From: Bradyrhizobium diazoefficiens
GTDB taxonomy: Bacteria > Pseudomonadota > Alphaproteobacteria > Rhizobiales > Xanthobacteraceae
Direction of reading: 5' to 3'
Assembly (NCBI RefSeq): GCF_016599855.1
Contig: NZ_CP067041.1
Span: 1,364,001 to 1,428,000, forward strand
DNA length: 64,000 nucleotides
Below the pieces are notes generated by a model. That model searched no databases. It was given only the letters and a program-made list of their open reading frames with translations, and had not been told where the DNA came from. A program made the position numbers and the translations under genes. Shown piece by piece: positions 56,930 through 64,000 of the stretch (its first letter is position 1; the number at the start of each line of letters is the position of its first letter).

Positions 56930-57547
56930 GGCCGAAAGCGAGCTAAGCTGCATCGAAATACCGGTCCAACATCCTGCGGTAGATCTCTGTCAGCGTCTCT
57001 ATATCGGCCGTCGCGGCGCTCATCGATATCATGCATGGTCTGGCCGACGAGGTCCAACTCGATGACGGGACAGTAGCTCGCAATAACCGAGCATCGGGGG
57101 TGTCGCCTGTAGTAGAGAGATCTCGTCTGTTGCCCGTGACTTGCTCGATATCTCGACCAAGGCAAGAGCGGTGAAAGTGCCAGGCTGGGTCAGAAAGACA
57201 TTGGAGTTCGATGGTCGCGCATTCAATATGCGCAAGGATGCTGTTGGACGCTACCCTTGCGACCGCTGCTCAATCAGCTCGCGCCGGGGAGCCCTGCGTG
57301 TGCAGGTGTTGTTAAATCTGGCGCGTCCTGGGCCGCGATCACGTTCGTTGCGCTATTGCCAATGTCGACGTGAACTCGACGCCTGGAAGTGCGAATTGCC
57401 AGGTCGAGGGGATCGCCGCTGAGCATCAGGATCACCCGCGCAATATCCCACACCGGGTTTTGCGCGCAATGCGGATAGGCGGCATGACCCCGGACGCCTC
57501 GACGAAAAGCGTTTCGGAGCCGAAATCTATGGGGCGAAAGAGCCGCA
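56930..57547 (-). pseudogene. Broken M20 peptidase (dapE-like)
   Basis: The minus strand encodes VRGHAAYPHCAQNPVWDIAR, VHVDIGNSATNVIAAQDAP and, in shifted frames, DLSTTGDTPDARLL and ELDLVGQTMHDIDE. These match the M20 metallopeptidase DapE (succinyl-diaminopimelate desuccinylase) blocks VxGHxAYPHxxxNPxH, GNxATNVIP, STxGGTSDAR and GLVGxTMHxVDE. The N-terminal half is missing and frameshifts are present, so it is dead. The remnant reaches the 3' end of the AsnC-type gene. Confidence 0.75.
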
Positions 57548-58024
57548 TCAATCCTCTGCGGGAACGTCAATTGGAACGGCAAAGCTTGCCTTGACGCGGT
57601 CCATAATAACCATTGTCTTTACCCCTTTGATATCGGGGTTCTCATAGAAGAAGCGGCGTGTAAACTGCTCATAGTCTTCCATGCTACGCGCCGTGATATA
57701 GAGCACAAAGTCCGCATCGCCGGTGACGTAAAATCCATTGACGACTTCAGCCGACGATTTGATCGCCTTCTTGAACCTGTCAATGATATCTGAACGCTCC
57801 CGCTCGAGGGTCACAAGCACAAGCATTTGGATCGGGTTGCCTACCGCCTTGGGCGAAACGATCGAGACATCTGCCTCGATGATGCCCTCCGAACGGAGCC
57901 TTTTCAGCCGACGTTGACACGCGGTAGCAGAAAGCCCCGCCAATTCGCCGATTACCTCGGAAGTCAGACGGTTATTCTTCTGCACGATCTCAAGGATGCG
58001 GGCGTCTATTCGATCGTACTGCAT
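57548..58024 (-). CDS. Lrp/AsnC-family transcriptional regulator
   Basis: A 158-residue Lrp/AsnC regulator. The N-terminal helix-turn-helix is clear (MQYDRIDARILEIVQKNNRL, AGLSATACQRRLKRLRSEGI), followed by the RAM ligand domain (VLVTLERERSDIIDRFKKAI, VNGFYVTGDADFVLYITARS). The start at 58024 is preceded by GGAG at good distance. It is divergent from the amine/amino-acid oxidase gene at 58160 and probably controls it in response to an amino-acid-like ligand; the 135-base gap should hold its operator. Confidence 0.93.
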   Translation of the reverse strand: MQYDRIDARILEIVQKNNRLTSEVIGELAGLSATACQRRLKRLRSEGIIEADVSIVSPKAVGNPIQMLVLVTLERERSDIIDRFKKAIKSSAEVVNGFYVTGDADFVLYITARSMEDYEQFTRRFFYENPDIKGVKTMVIMDRVKASFAVPIDVPAED

Positions 58025-58159
58025 AATCGGCTCCAGGTGAAATCCGCCGCAAAGCGACTGGGCAATGCAGCAAATCCTCCGAGTCGCTGGAAAGTGCGAC
58101 GTAAATATCTTCGAAATAACACTATTTTGCACTCCTAGGCAATTTTCAAAGAGGCAGGC

Positions 58160-59551
58160 GTGGAGAATTTCTGGTTAAAGCAGGCGTTCGATCGCCTTGG
58201 GAAACCGCAGCTACGATCATTGTCGACGAACGTGACAGCCGACGTGACGATCGTCGGCGGCGGCTACCTTGGTCTGTGGACAGCCATCCGGATTAAGGAG
58301 CGTTCGCCATCACTCAAGGTCGTGGTGCTGGAGCGGGATTTGTGCGGTGCGGGCGCAAGCGGCCGCAACGGCGGCTTTGTCACCAGCTACTGGGCCAAAT
58401 ATCTCTCCTTGCACAAGCTGTGCGGTACCGAAGAAGCCGCACGCATTGCGAAGAGCTCAGCGGACGCAGTGCTGGAGCTCGGCGCGTTCTGCCGAGAGAA
58501 TGGGGTAGACGCCGAATTCCGCGCCGATGGGTGGCTGTGGACTGCGACATCCGGCGCGCAAATCGGCTGCTGGAATATCCTGATAGACGAGCTCGCCAAG
58601 CACAATGTGCGGCCCTTTGAGGTCATTGATAATGCAAAAGTGGCGCGCTTGGGTGGCACCGATCGCAACCTCGCTGGCGTGTTCGAACCGGACGCCGCGA
58701 CGGTCCAGCCAGCCATCCTTGCCCTTGGACTGCGAAATTACGCCCAGAAGCTGGGCGTGGCGATCTATGAGCATTCGCCAATGATCCGTCTTGAGCGGGC
58801 CAGGACGCCAAGAGTGAGAACGCGCAAGGGGACGGTCACCAGCAAGAAGGTTGTTCTGGCCATGAACGCCTGGGGAGCCCAGTTCGCCTACCTGCGGCGC
58901 AAGGTGGCGATCGTGTCCAGCGACATGATTGCGACAACAGCCAGCACCGACAAGCTGAAGGAGATCGGCTTCACGAATGGCATCGCAATATGCGATTCCC
59001 GCATGTTCCTAAACTACTACCGAAATACGCGTGATGGCCGTATCGTATTCGGCAAATCACTTGGCCACTTTGCCTTCGCTGGGCAGGTGGCTGATAACTA
59101 CGAGGGACCCTCGCTCAGAGCCGGTGAGGTGGAAAATAGCTTTCGCGAGCTTTATCCGACGCTCAATGGCATGGACGTTGAGACGTCTTGGACTGGCCCG
59201 ATCGACAGGTCCGTGGATGGCCTGCCGTTCTTCGGCCGATTGGAGAATCACCCGAACATATTCTTCGGCATCGGCTTTTCCGGCCAGGGCGTCGGGCCCA
59301 CCGTTCTCGGCGGAAAGATACTCGCCTCGCTGGCGCTTGAAGAGGTGAATGAGTGGTCCGGTTGCGGATTGGTTCGTGACGATGTGGAGAAATTTCCGAT
59401 AGAGCCTTTCCGTTATGTCGGCTCCATCATGGTGCGCGAGGCGTTGCGCCGGAAAGAGGGCCTTGAAGACCGCGCCCTGCGGGCTGACCCCCTTACGCTT
59501 GCGATCGCGAACCTTGCCCCAGTCGGATATGTGCCTTCGAAGCGTGACTGA
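58160..59551 (+). CDS. FAD-dependent amine/amino-acid oxidoreductase (DadA/PuuB-like)
   Basis: A 463-residue FAD oxidoreductase of the DAO superfamily with the nucleotide-binding VTIVGGGYLGLWTAIRIKER, LERDLCGAGASGRNGGFVTS and the late SWTGPIDRSVDGLPFFGRLE, GIGFSGQGVGPTVLGGKILA. It is closest to gamma-glutamylputrescine oxidase and similar amine oxidases. The start is GTG 58160 with GAGGCAGG in front. It is divergent from the AsnC-type regulator and followed by a cupin protein, so it probably oxidises an amino compound imported by the nearby binding protein. The substrate is unknown. Confidence 0.85.
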   Translation: MENFWLKQAFDRLGKPQLRSLSTNVTADVTIVGGGYLGLWTAIRIKERSPSLKVVVLERDLCGAGASGRNGGFVTSYWAKYLSLHKLCGTEEAARIAKSSADAVLELGAFCRENGVDAEFRADGWLWTATSGAQIGCWNILIDELAKHNVRPFEVIDNAKVARLGGTDRNLAGVFEPDAATVQPAILALGLRNYAQKLGVAIYEHSPMIRLERARTPRVRTRKGTVTSKKVVLAMNAWGAQFAYLRRKVAIVSSDMIATTASTDKLKEIGFTNGIAICDSRMFLNYYRNTRDGRIVFGKSLGHFAFAGQVADNYEGPSLRAGEVENSFRELYPTLNGMDVETSWTGPIDRSVDGLPFFGRLENHPNIFFGIGFSGQGVGPTVLGGKILASLALEEVNEWSGCGLVRDDVEKFPIEPFRYVGSIMVREALRRKEGLEDRALRADPLTLAIANLAPVGYVPSKRD

Positions 59552-59580
59552 TATTCCGCACACAAAACAGGAAATAGATC

Positions 59581-59952
59581 ATGACTCCGGTTGTCCTCAA
59601 GGCTTCCGCTAATCTGCCTGCTAGCGAACTCGATACCATCGCGCCGGTTTCCCGCCCGATTGGCGAGCCCATCTCCGTGATGCGCAGCAAGGTTGCCTTT
59701 AAGTCTCCGGCCGATGCGACCAGTACCGGCGTGTGGCAATGCTCGCCTGGAAAGTGGCGTCGCCAGGTTGTCGAAGCGGAATTCTCGACGTTTCTTTCGG
59801 GGCGCTGTACCTTTACGCCCGATGGTGGTGCGACAATCGTCCTCGAAGCCGGTGATTCCATATATTTTCATCCGAACACGAATGGCGAATGGAATGTCAT
59901 TGAGACCGTACGGAAGGCGTACGTAATTCTTCCCAAGAGTACGCCAGCCTGA
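59581..59952 (+). CDS. Cupin-domain protein (DUF861-like)
   Basis: A 123-residue single-domain cupin (DUF861/EutQ-like). The barrel motifs are SPGKWRRQVVEAEFSTFLSG and RCTFTPDGGATIVLEAGDSI, YFHPNTNGEWNVIETVRKAY. Such cupins often accompany amine oxidases in polyamine or amino-acid catabolic operons. It starts 29 bases after the oxidoreductase, with AGGAA in front. Enzymatic role unknown. Confidence 0.85.
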   Translation: MTPVVLKASANLPASELDTIAPVSRPIGEPISVMRSKVAFKSPADATSTGVWQCSPGKWRRQVVEAEFSTFLSGRCTFTPDGGATIVLEAGDSIYFHPNTNGEWNVIETVRKAYVILPKSTPA

Positions 59953-60270
59953 TGCGATAAACGGGCATGCGAGCGTATTCCAATCTGGTCTTGCCGTGCG
60001 ATGCTGCAGGCGCGGCTCGATCGGTCGCTCGCGGGTGGCGCCAAACCGTCAGCTCGTCGACATGAAGGACCGGCGCGGGGTAGGATTGCATCCCTGTCCT
60101 CAGGGAGGAACACGTCTTCTGCGTCGCATGAACCAACTCAAAGTCGGGCAGATGATCCGCAGGTGCGCTCGCAAGGATGTTTTCGCTAGGTCGACGCGAA
60201 GCCAGAGTACTGCTGCCTGATTAAACCGAGGCACATCATTCTTAGACAAGCACCCATGAGAGGAAACAAC
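59953..60270. other. No gene recognised
   Basis: Gap between the cupin and the binding-protein gene; no clear terminator or promoter seen. Confidence 0.4.
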
Positions 60271-61113
60271 ATGCTTTCACAAAGCGCCCTAGTTCGTCTC
60301 ACGATTAGCGTTCTTTCGGTTGTATTCAGCCTTGTGGCCAGCGCTACCTGCGCGAAAGACACCAAAAAGACGATCAACGCGCAGACAATAACGACCTATC
60401 CGCCATTTTCGTTCAAGGATCCATCTTCGAACAAGCTGACCGGGTTCGACATCGACACGCTCGACGCGATTGCGGCGAAAATGGGTGCGGAAGTCAAGTG
60501 GGAAGAAGCGAGCTTCGACCAGCTGATCAGTTTCAGCGCGCTCAAAACAAAGCGGGTCGATATGACTGGATCGGCAATGACAGATACAGCTGAACGCCGG
60601 GCGACCGTGAATTTCCTCGACTATGTGTATGAGCCTCAGGTGTTCTACACCCTGCGGGCAAACTCAGAACATTTTACGACCGCAGACGCCCTGTGTGGCA
60701 AGCATGTCGCAATCACGCGCAGTAGTGTGTACATGAATGAGGCGGTCGCGAAATGGAGCGAGGAGAGCTGCGTAAAGGCAGGCAAGTCCGCAGTAGTTGT
60801 GATCGGCAGCGAAAATTCAGGCCAGTCACAGCAGATGCTGAAACAGGGGCGCGTGGACGCTTCGCTGACAGGCTCGGGGTCACTCGCATATCAGAACAAC
60901 TTGGAGGGTGATCGCTACGTTTCGCTTGGGAAACCTTTGATCAAATTCATGTACGGGATGGGGTTCCGAAAAGATGATGCTCAGCTCGGAGAAGACCTCA
61001 AGAAGGGGCTTAACGCAATCATGCTCGATGGCACGTATGATCGGCTGATGCACAAGTGGAATTTGACGGAGGACGCTTGGATTCAACAGCCAATGATCAA
61101 TGGCGAACCCTGA
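60271..61113 (+). CDS. Amino-acid-type ABC transporter substrate-binding protein
   Basis: A 280-residue periplasmic binding protein (SBP_bac_3). The start at ATG 60271 (AGAGGA upstream; another ATG lies at 60256) gives a signal peptide with hydrophobic core LTISVLSVVFSLVASATCA. Family hallmarks are TYPPFSFKDPSSNKLTGFDI, DTLDAIAAKMG, MTGSAMTDTAERRATVNFLD and MYGMGFRKDDAQLGEDLKKG, LNAIMLDGTYDRLMHKWNL. No permease or ATPase gene is in the window, so the partner proteins are elsewhere or lost. It probably binds the amino compound used by the nearby oxidase. Confidence 0.9.
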   Translation: MLSQSALVRLTISVLSVVFSLVASATCAKDTKKTINAQTITTYPPFSFKDPSSNKLTGFDIDTLDAIAAKMGAEVKWEEASFDQLISFSALKTKRVDMTGSAMTDTAERRATVNFLDYVYEPQVFYTLRANSEHFTTADALCGKHVAITRSSVYMNEAVAKWSEESCVKAGKSAVVVIGSENSGQSQQMLKQGRVDASLTGSGSLAYQNNLEGDRYVSLGKPLIKFMYGMGFRKDDAQLGEDLKKGLNAIMLDGTYDRLMHKWNLTEDAWIQQPMINGEP

Positions 61114-61514
61114 TCTTGGCCGCGTTGATTCGGTTACGTCAAAATCACGAGTTGAGAGCCTGATCAAAGCTGTTGCAGCTGCGACATGCTAGGCGCCGCT
61201 CGCCTAAACTCTCCAACGCGGAACGGAAAACACAGGAATGTCGACGTGATACGACAACGAGTTTGCTTAGCGTTCGCGAGCAGGGCTTCGGTGAAGTACA
61301 AACAATGGGCTGCGCTCCTGCGACCTCATCCATATCCATCTAGACGTTTCCTTTCGCGCGAGCAGCCCGCCGCCCAGTCGTTGATCGCTCCGTAGAGCAC
61401 TATCGATGAATTTGCGCCAGAAAGCCGCTAAAGATCCGTGGAGCAACCGCTTGCCGCCGCTGATTATCGTAGCCGCCAAAAAAATTGAGTTTTCTCTGCC
61501 CGCAAGGAACAGCT
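61114..61514. other. No gene recognised
   Basis: About 400 bases upstream of the ThDP enzyme gene; no motif identified. Confidence 0.4.
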
Positions 61515-63176
61515 ATGAGCCAAGAATCTAAAGCCAGGAGCAAACCACGCACCGGTGGGCAAATTCTGATCGACCAGCTCGTCAGGCAAGGCGTCGAGCG
61601 TGTGGCATGCGTTCCTGGCGAGAGCTATCTTTCCGCGCTCGATGCGCTGCATGACAGGAAGATTGACATCATAACTTGCCGAGCGGAAGGTGGGGCGGCA
61701 ATCATGGCAGAGGCTTATGGTAAACTTACGCAGCGGCCAGGCATCTGTTTTGTTACACGAGGTCCCGGCGCGACCAATGCGAGCGCCGGCGTGCACATTG
61801 CCATGCAGGATTCGACGCCAATGATCCTGTTTATCGGACAGGTTGACAGCGGCATTCGAGAGCGCGAGGCGTTCCAGGAGATCGACTACAAAGCCTTTTT
61901 CGGTAGTATCGCAAAATGGGTCGTTGAGATCGACCGGCCCGGTCGAATCCCCGAACTGGTGGCGCGTGCTTTCCGGATAGCGATGCAGGGCCGCCCGGGC
62001 CCCGTCGTGATCGCGCTGCCCGAGGATGTCCTGACGCAAATGGCAGCCGTCAGCGATGCGCCGCGGGTCAGGCCGGCGCTAAGCTGGCCGGCGCCTTCAG
62101 ACGTCAAGCAGCTCGAGATGCTGCTCGCCCACGCGAAGGCGCCCATTGTCGTTCTCGGCGGATCCGGTTGGGACGAGGCGGCAACCAAATCTATCACTCG
62201 TTTTGCCGAGCGCTTCGATCTACCGGTCGCAACCTCGTTTCGTCGCGCGTCACTGTTCGACGCCGATCATCCAAATTATGCCGGCGACCTCGGCATAGGA
62301 CCCGATCCACGTCTCAAGGCGCGTCTCGTGGGTGCGGACCTCATCCTTTTGGTCGGAGGCAGGCTGTCGGAGTTGCCGTCGGCGTCCTACAGTCTGCTTG
62401 ATATTCCCTCGCCTGTGCAGCAGCTCGTTCATGTCCATCCCGGTGCAGAGGAGCTCGGGCGCGTTTACCAGCCATCGCTCGCAATCCCGGCGACTCCGAT
62501 CGCCTTTGCGCAGGCCATAGATGCACTCAAGCCAGTCCATCCCCCGGCCTGGATGGGCGAAGCAAGAAGAGCGCATGCCGACTATTTGCAGTGGACCGAG
62601 ATACCGCGAGAGCTGCCGGGTTCATTTCAATACGGTACGGTCGTTTTGTGGCTGCGGGATCGCCTGCCAAAAGATGCAATCCTCTGCAACGGCGCCGGCA
62701 ATTATTCCGGTTGGCTGCATCGCCATCATCGCTTTCACTGTTTCGCGACGCAGCTTGCCCCAACCTCCGGCTCAATGGGCTATGGCGTGCCGGCTGCAGT
62801 GTTAGCGAAACGGCAATTCCCCGATCGCGTCGTTGTCGCCTTCGCCGGTGACGGCTGCTTCCTGATGAACGGCCAGGAGTTTGCGACCGCTGTTCAATAC
62901 GGTACAGCAATCATCGTGGTTGTCATAGACAACAGCCAATACGGCACCATTCGTATGCACCAGGAGCGCGAATATCCGGGCCGCATCGTCGGCACTCAGC
63001 TGCAAAATCCGGACTTCTCTCAATACGCTAGAGCATTTGGCGGCCATGGCGAACGGGTGGAGCGCACGGAGGAGTTCATCCCTGCATTCGAGCGCGCACT
63101 TGCTTCGGCGAAACCAGCCATCCTGCACTGCCTGCTTGATCCTCGAGCGCTTTCAGTCGCTCAGAACTTATGCTGA
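61515..63176 (+). CDS. Thiamine-diphosphate enzyme (acetolactate synthase-like)
   Basis: A 553-residue ThDP-dependent enzyme like the large subunit of acetolactate synthase. It has the catalytic glutamate in CRAEGGAAIMAEAYGKLT, FVTRGPGATNASAGVHIAMQ, the ThDP-binding motif FAGDGCFLMNGQEFATAVQY and VIDNSQYGTIRMHQEREYPG. The start ATG 61515 has AAGGAAC in front. No regulatory small subunit is nearby, so it may be a 2-oxoacid decarboxylase, carboligase or related enzyme and not a branched-chain amino-acid enzyme. It is followed by an FMN-dependent oxidase gene, which may act on its product. Confidence 0.85.
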   Translation: MSQESKARSKPRTGGQILIDQLVRQGVERVACVPGESYLSALDALHDRKIDIITCRAEGGAAIMAEAYGKLTQRPGICFVTRGPGATNASAGVHIAMQDSTPMILFIGQVDSGIREREAFQEIDYKAFFGSIAKWVVEIDRPGRIPELVARAFRIAMQGRPGPVVIALPEDVLTQMAAVSDAPRVRPALSWPAPSDVKQLEMLLAHAKAPIVVLGGSGWDEAATKSITRFAERFDLPVATSFRRASLFDADHPNYAGDLGIGPDPRLKARLVGADLILLVGGRLSELPSASYSLLDIPSPVQQLVHVHPGAEELGRVYQPSLAIPATPIAFAQAIDALKPVHPPAWMGEARRAHADYLQWTEIPRELPGSFQYGTVVLWLRDRLPKDAILCNGAGNYSGWLHRHHRFHCFATQLAPTSGSMGYGVPAAVLAKRQFPDRVVVAFAGDGCFLMNGQEFATAVQYGTAIIVVVIDNSQYGTIRMHQEREYPGRIVGTQLQNPDFSQYARAFGGHGERVERTEEFIPAFERALASAKPAILHCLLDPRALSVAQNLC

Positions 63177-63686
63177 ACGAGGGACTTTAAGGCAAGATCG
63201 CGAACAACCGCCAGCTCGTGAGCCTCAGTCGCCGCTTTCGCGCGCCCCTATCAGAACGAGTGCAGCATAGCTGCGGCGCTTCTGCAAAAATCACCCGATA
63301 AGGTCGCGGGCGCATGTCTAATCTCTGGCGGCGAGGAGGCGTGGTTGGTATCAGCATATGGGTCTGACTAGGGTTTATTTCCCGAAAGCAGAGTGCGGTA
63401 GGACGTGTCAGCGATTGTTAGAGCGTGGTGCTCTCAGCGCCCTCTGGCTCCGGCCGGGGCACGCCCGTTCCGTCTCTGGCATGAAGCAAACCATATTCGC
63501 TCTATCATGCATGATAGGTGCGCGCGGGGTTACAGGTCGGGAGATCCGCAGGGGCACAAATTAGCGGAGTCCTTCATCAAACTGCAGATGCGATCAGATA
63601 AGCAAAGCGTCCGACGTGCTTGACAATACTGGTGTGATCGCTGTGCGCCCGCCTACGGTAAGGCGCGCACAGGCCGACGTGCCGCG
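63177..63686. other. No gene recognised
   Basis: About 510 bases between the ThDP enzyme and the alpha-hydroxyacid oxidase; short frames only. Confidence 0.4.
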
Positions 63687-64000
63687 GTGCCTTCGCCGCT
63701 ATCTTTGCCTCGATGGTTCGAGCTGGTGGCACGGCGAGTCCTGCCGAAATTCTTATATGGGTATGTCGCGGGCGCCGCTGAAACCGACGCCGCCTTTTAC
63801 GAGAACAGAAGAGCCTTCGACGAATACCGCTTCGTGCCGCGGGTACTCAAGGACGTCTCCGGCCGTGACCAGACTGCCACCCTGTTCGGTACAGCATATG
63901 CTTCTCCCTTCGGGATCCCGCCGATTGGCTTGTCAGCTCTGAGCGCCTACCGCGGCGATATCGTCCTGGCGCGTGCGGCAAAAGTAGCAAACTTACCGTT
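63687..64000 (+). CDS. FMN-dependent alpha-hydroxyacid oxidase/dehydrogenase, start only (cut by window end)
   Basis: The plus-strand frame from GTG 63687 stays open to the window end and encodes VARRVLPKFLYGYVAGAAET, YENRRAFDEYRFVPRVLKDV, TATLFGTAYASPFGIPPIGL and AYRGDIVLARAAKVANLP. This is the N-terminal part of the L-lactate/mandelate/glycolate oxidase family (FxYVxGGAExExTxxxNRxAFxxxxFxPRVLxDVS). The C-terminal FMN and catalytic residues are beyond the window. The GTG start is a guess; another start further upstream is limited by a stop at 63621. Confidence 0.75.
   Translation, partial: MPSPLSLPRWFELVARRVLPKFLYGYVAGAAETDAAFYENRRAFDEYRFVPRVLKDVSGRDQTATLFGTAYASPFGIPPIGLSALSAYRGDIVLARAAKVANLP

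Overview
The window is a stretch of a rhizobial symbiosis island, most like Bradyrhizobium. The evidence is the gene content and order (nifDKENX with its small partners, then iscA-nfu-nifS-nifT, nifB, a ferredoxin, nifZ, nifH, nifQ, nifV, nifW, fixBCX, ahpCD), the high-GC codon use, repeated sigma-54 (GG-N10-GC) promoters with NifA-type TGT-N10-ACA upstream sites, and heavy insertion-sequence decay in the second half. The organism assignment rests on recalled gene order, not on a database search.

Layout. Positions 1-6622 hold the end of nifD, then nifK, nifE, nifN, nifX, two small nif-associated proteins and ferredoxin fdxB, all on the plus strand. Positions 7129-18049 are an accessory block: a porin and a 2-oxoglutarate dioxygenase (minus), a shortened diverged copy of a sigma-54-driven gene, an ABC exporter (plus), a HemN-like radical SAM enzyme and a molybdoenzyme-maturation-like protein (minus, sigma-54 promoter plus NifA site), and an unknown 196-residue protein (minus, sigma-54 promoter). 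Positions 18269-33504 are the second nif/fix block, with separate sigma-54 promoters for iscA-nfu-nifS-nifT-SIR2, nifB-frxA-nifZ, nifH-nifQ, nifV-nifW and the fix genes. A decayed fixA lies directly in front of fixB. ahpC-ahpD follow on the minus strand with their own sigma-54 promoter.

From about 35 kb onwards the DNA is a mosaic of intact catabolic genes and dead genes. The dead ones are remnants of modC, citE-like, folD and dapE genes and of IS66, IS5-type, IS91 and IS630 transposases. The intact genes are a cold-shock protein, an aconitase-family pair, a PPC/DUF296 protein, an MFS exporter, a semialdehyde dehydrogenase with a class III aminotransferase, a dimethylglycine/sarcosine-dehydrogenase-like protein with PurU, an Lrp/AsnC regulator divergent from an amine oxidase with a cupin, an amino-acid-type binding protein, a ThDP enzyme and the start of an FMN alpha-hydroxyacid oxidase.

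How the parts work together. The first two thirds makes nitrogenase, builds its FeMo-cofactor (NifB, E, N, X, V, Q, H), supplies Fe-S clusters (NifS, IscA, Nfu) and delivers electrons (FixBCX, ferredoxins), mostly under sigma-54/NifA control. The last third looks like a plant-amine or amino-acid catabolic region that oxidises N-methyl or amino compounds, passes one-carbon units through folate and routes amino groups through a transaminase. The main points for follow-up are the fixA pseudogene, the SIR2-like protein inside the nifS operon, the sigma-54-controlled molybdoenzyme-maturation/HemN-like pair, and the partial duplication of an unknown sigma-54-driven gene.
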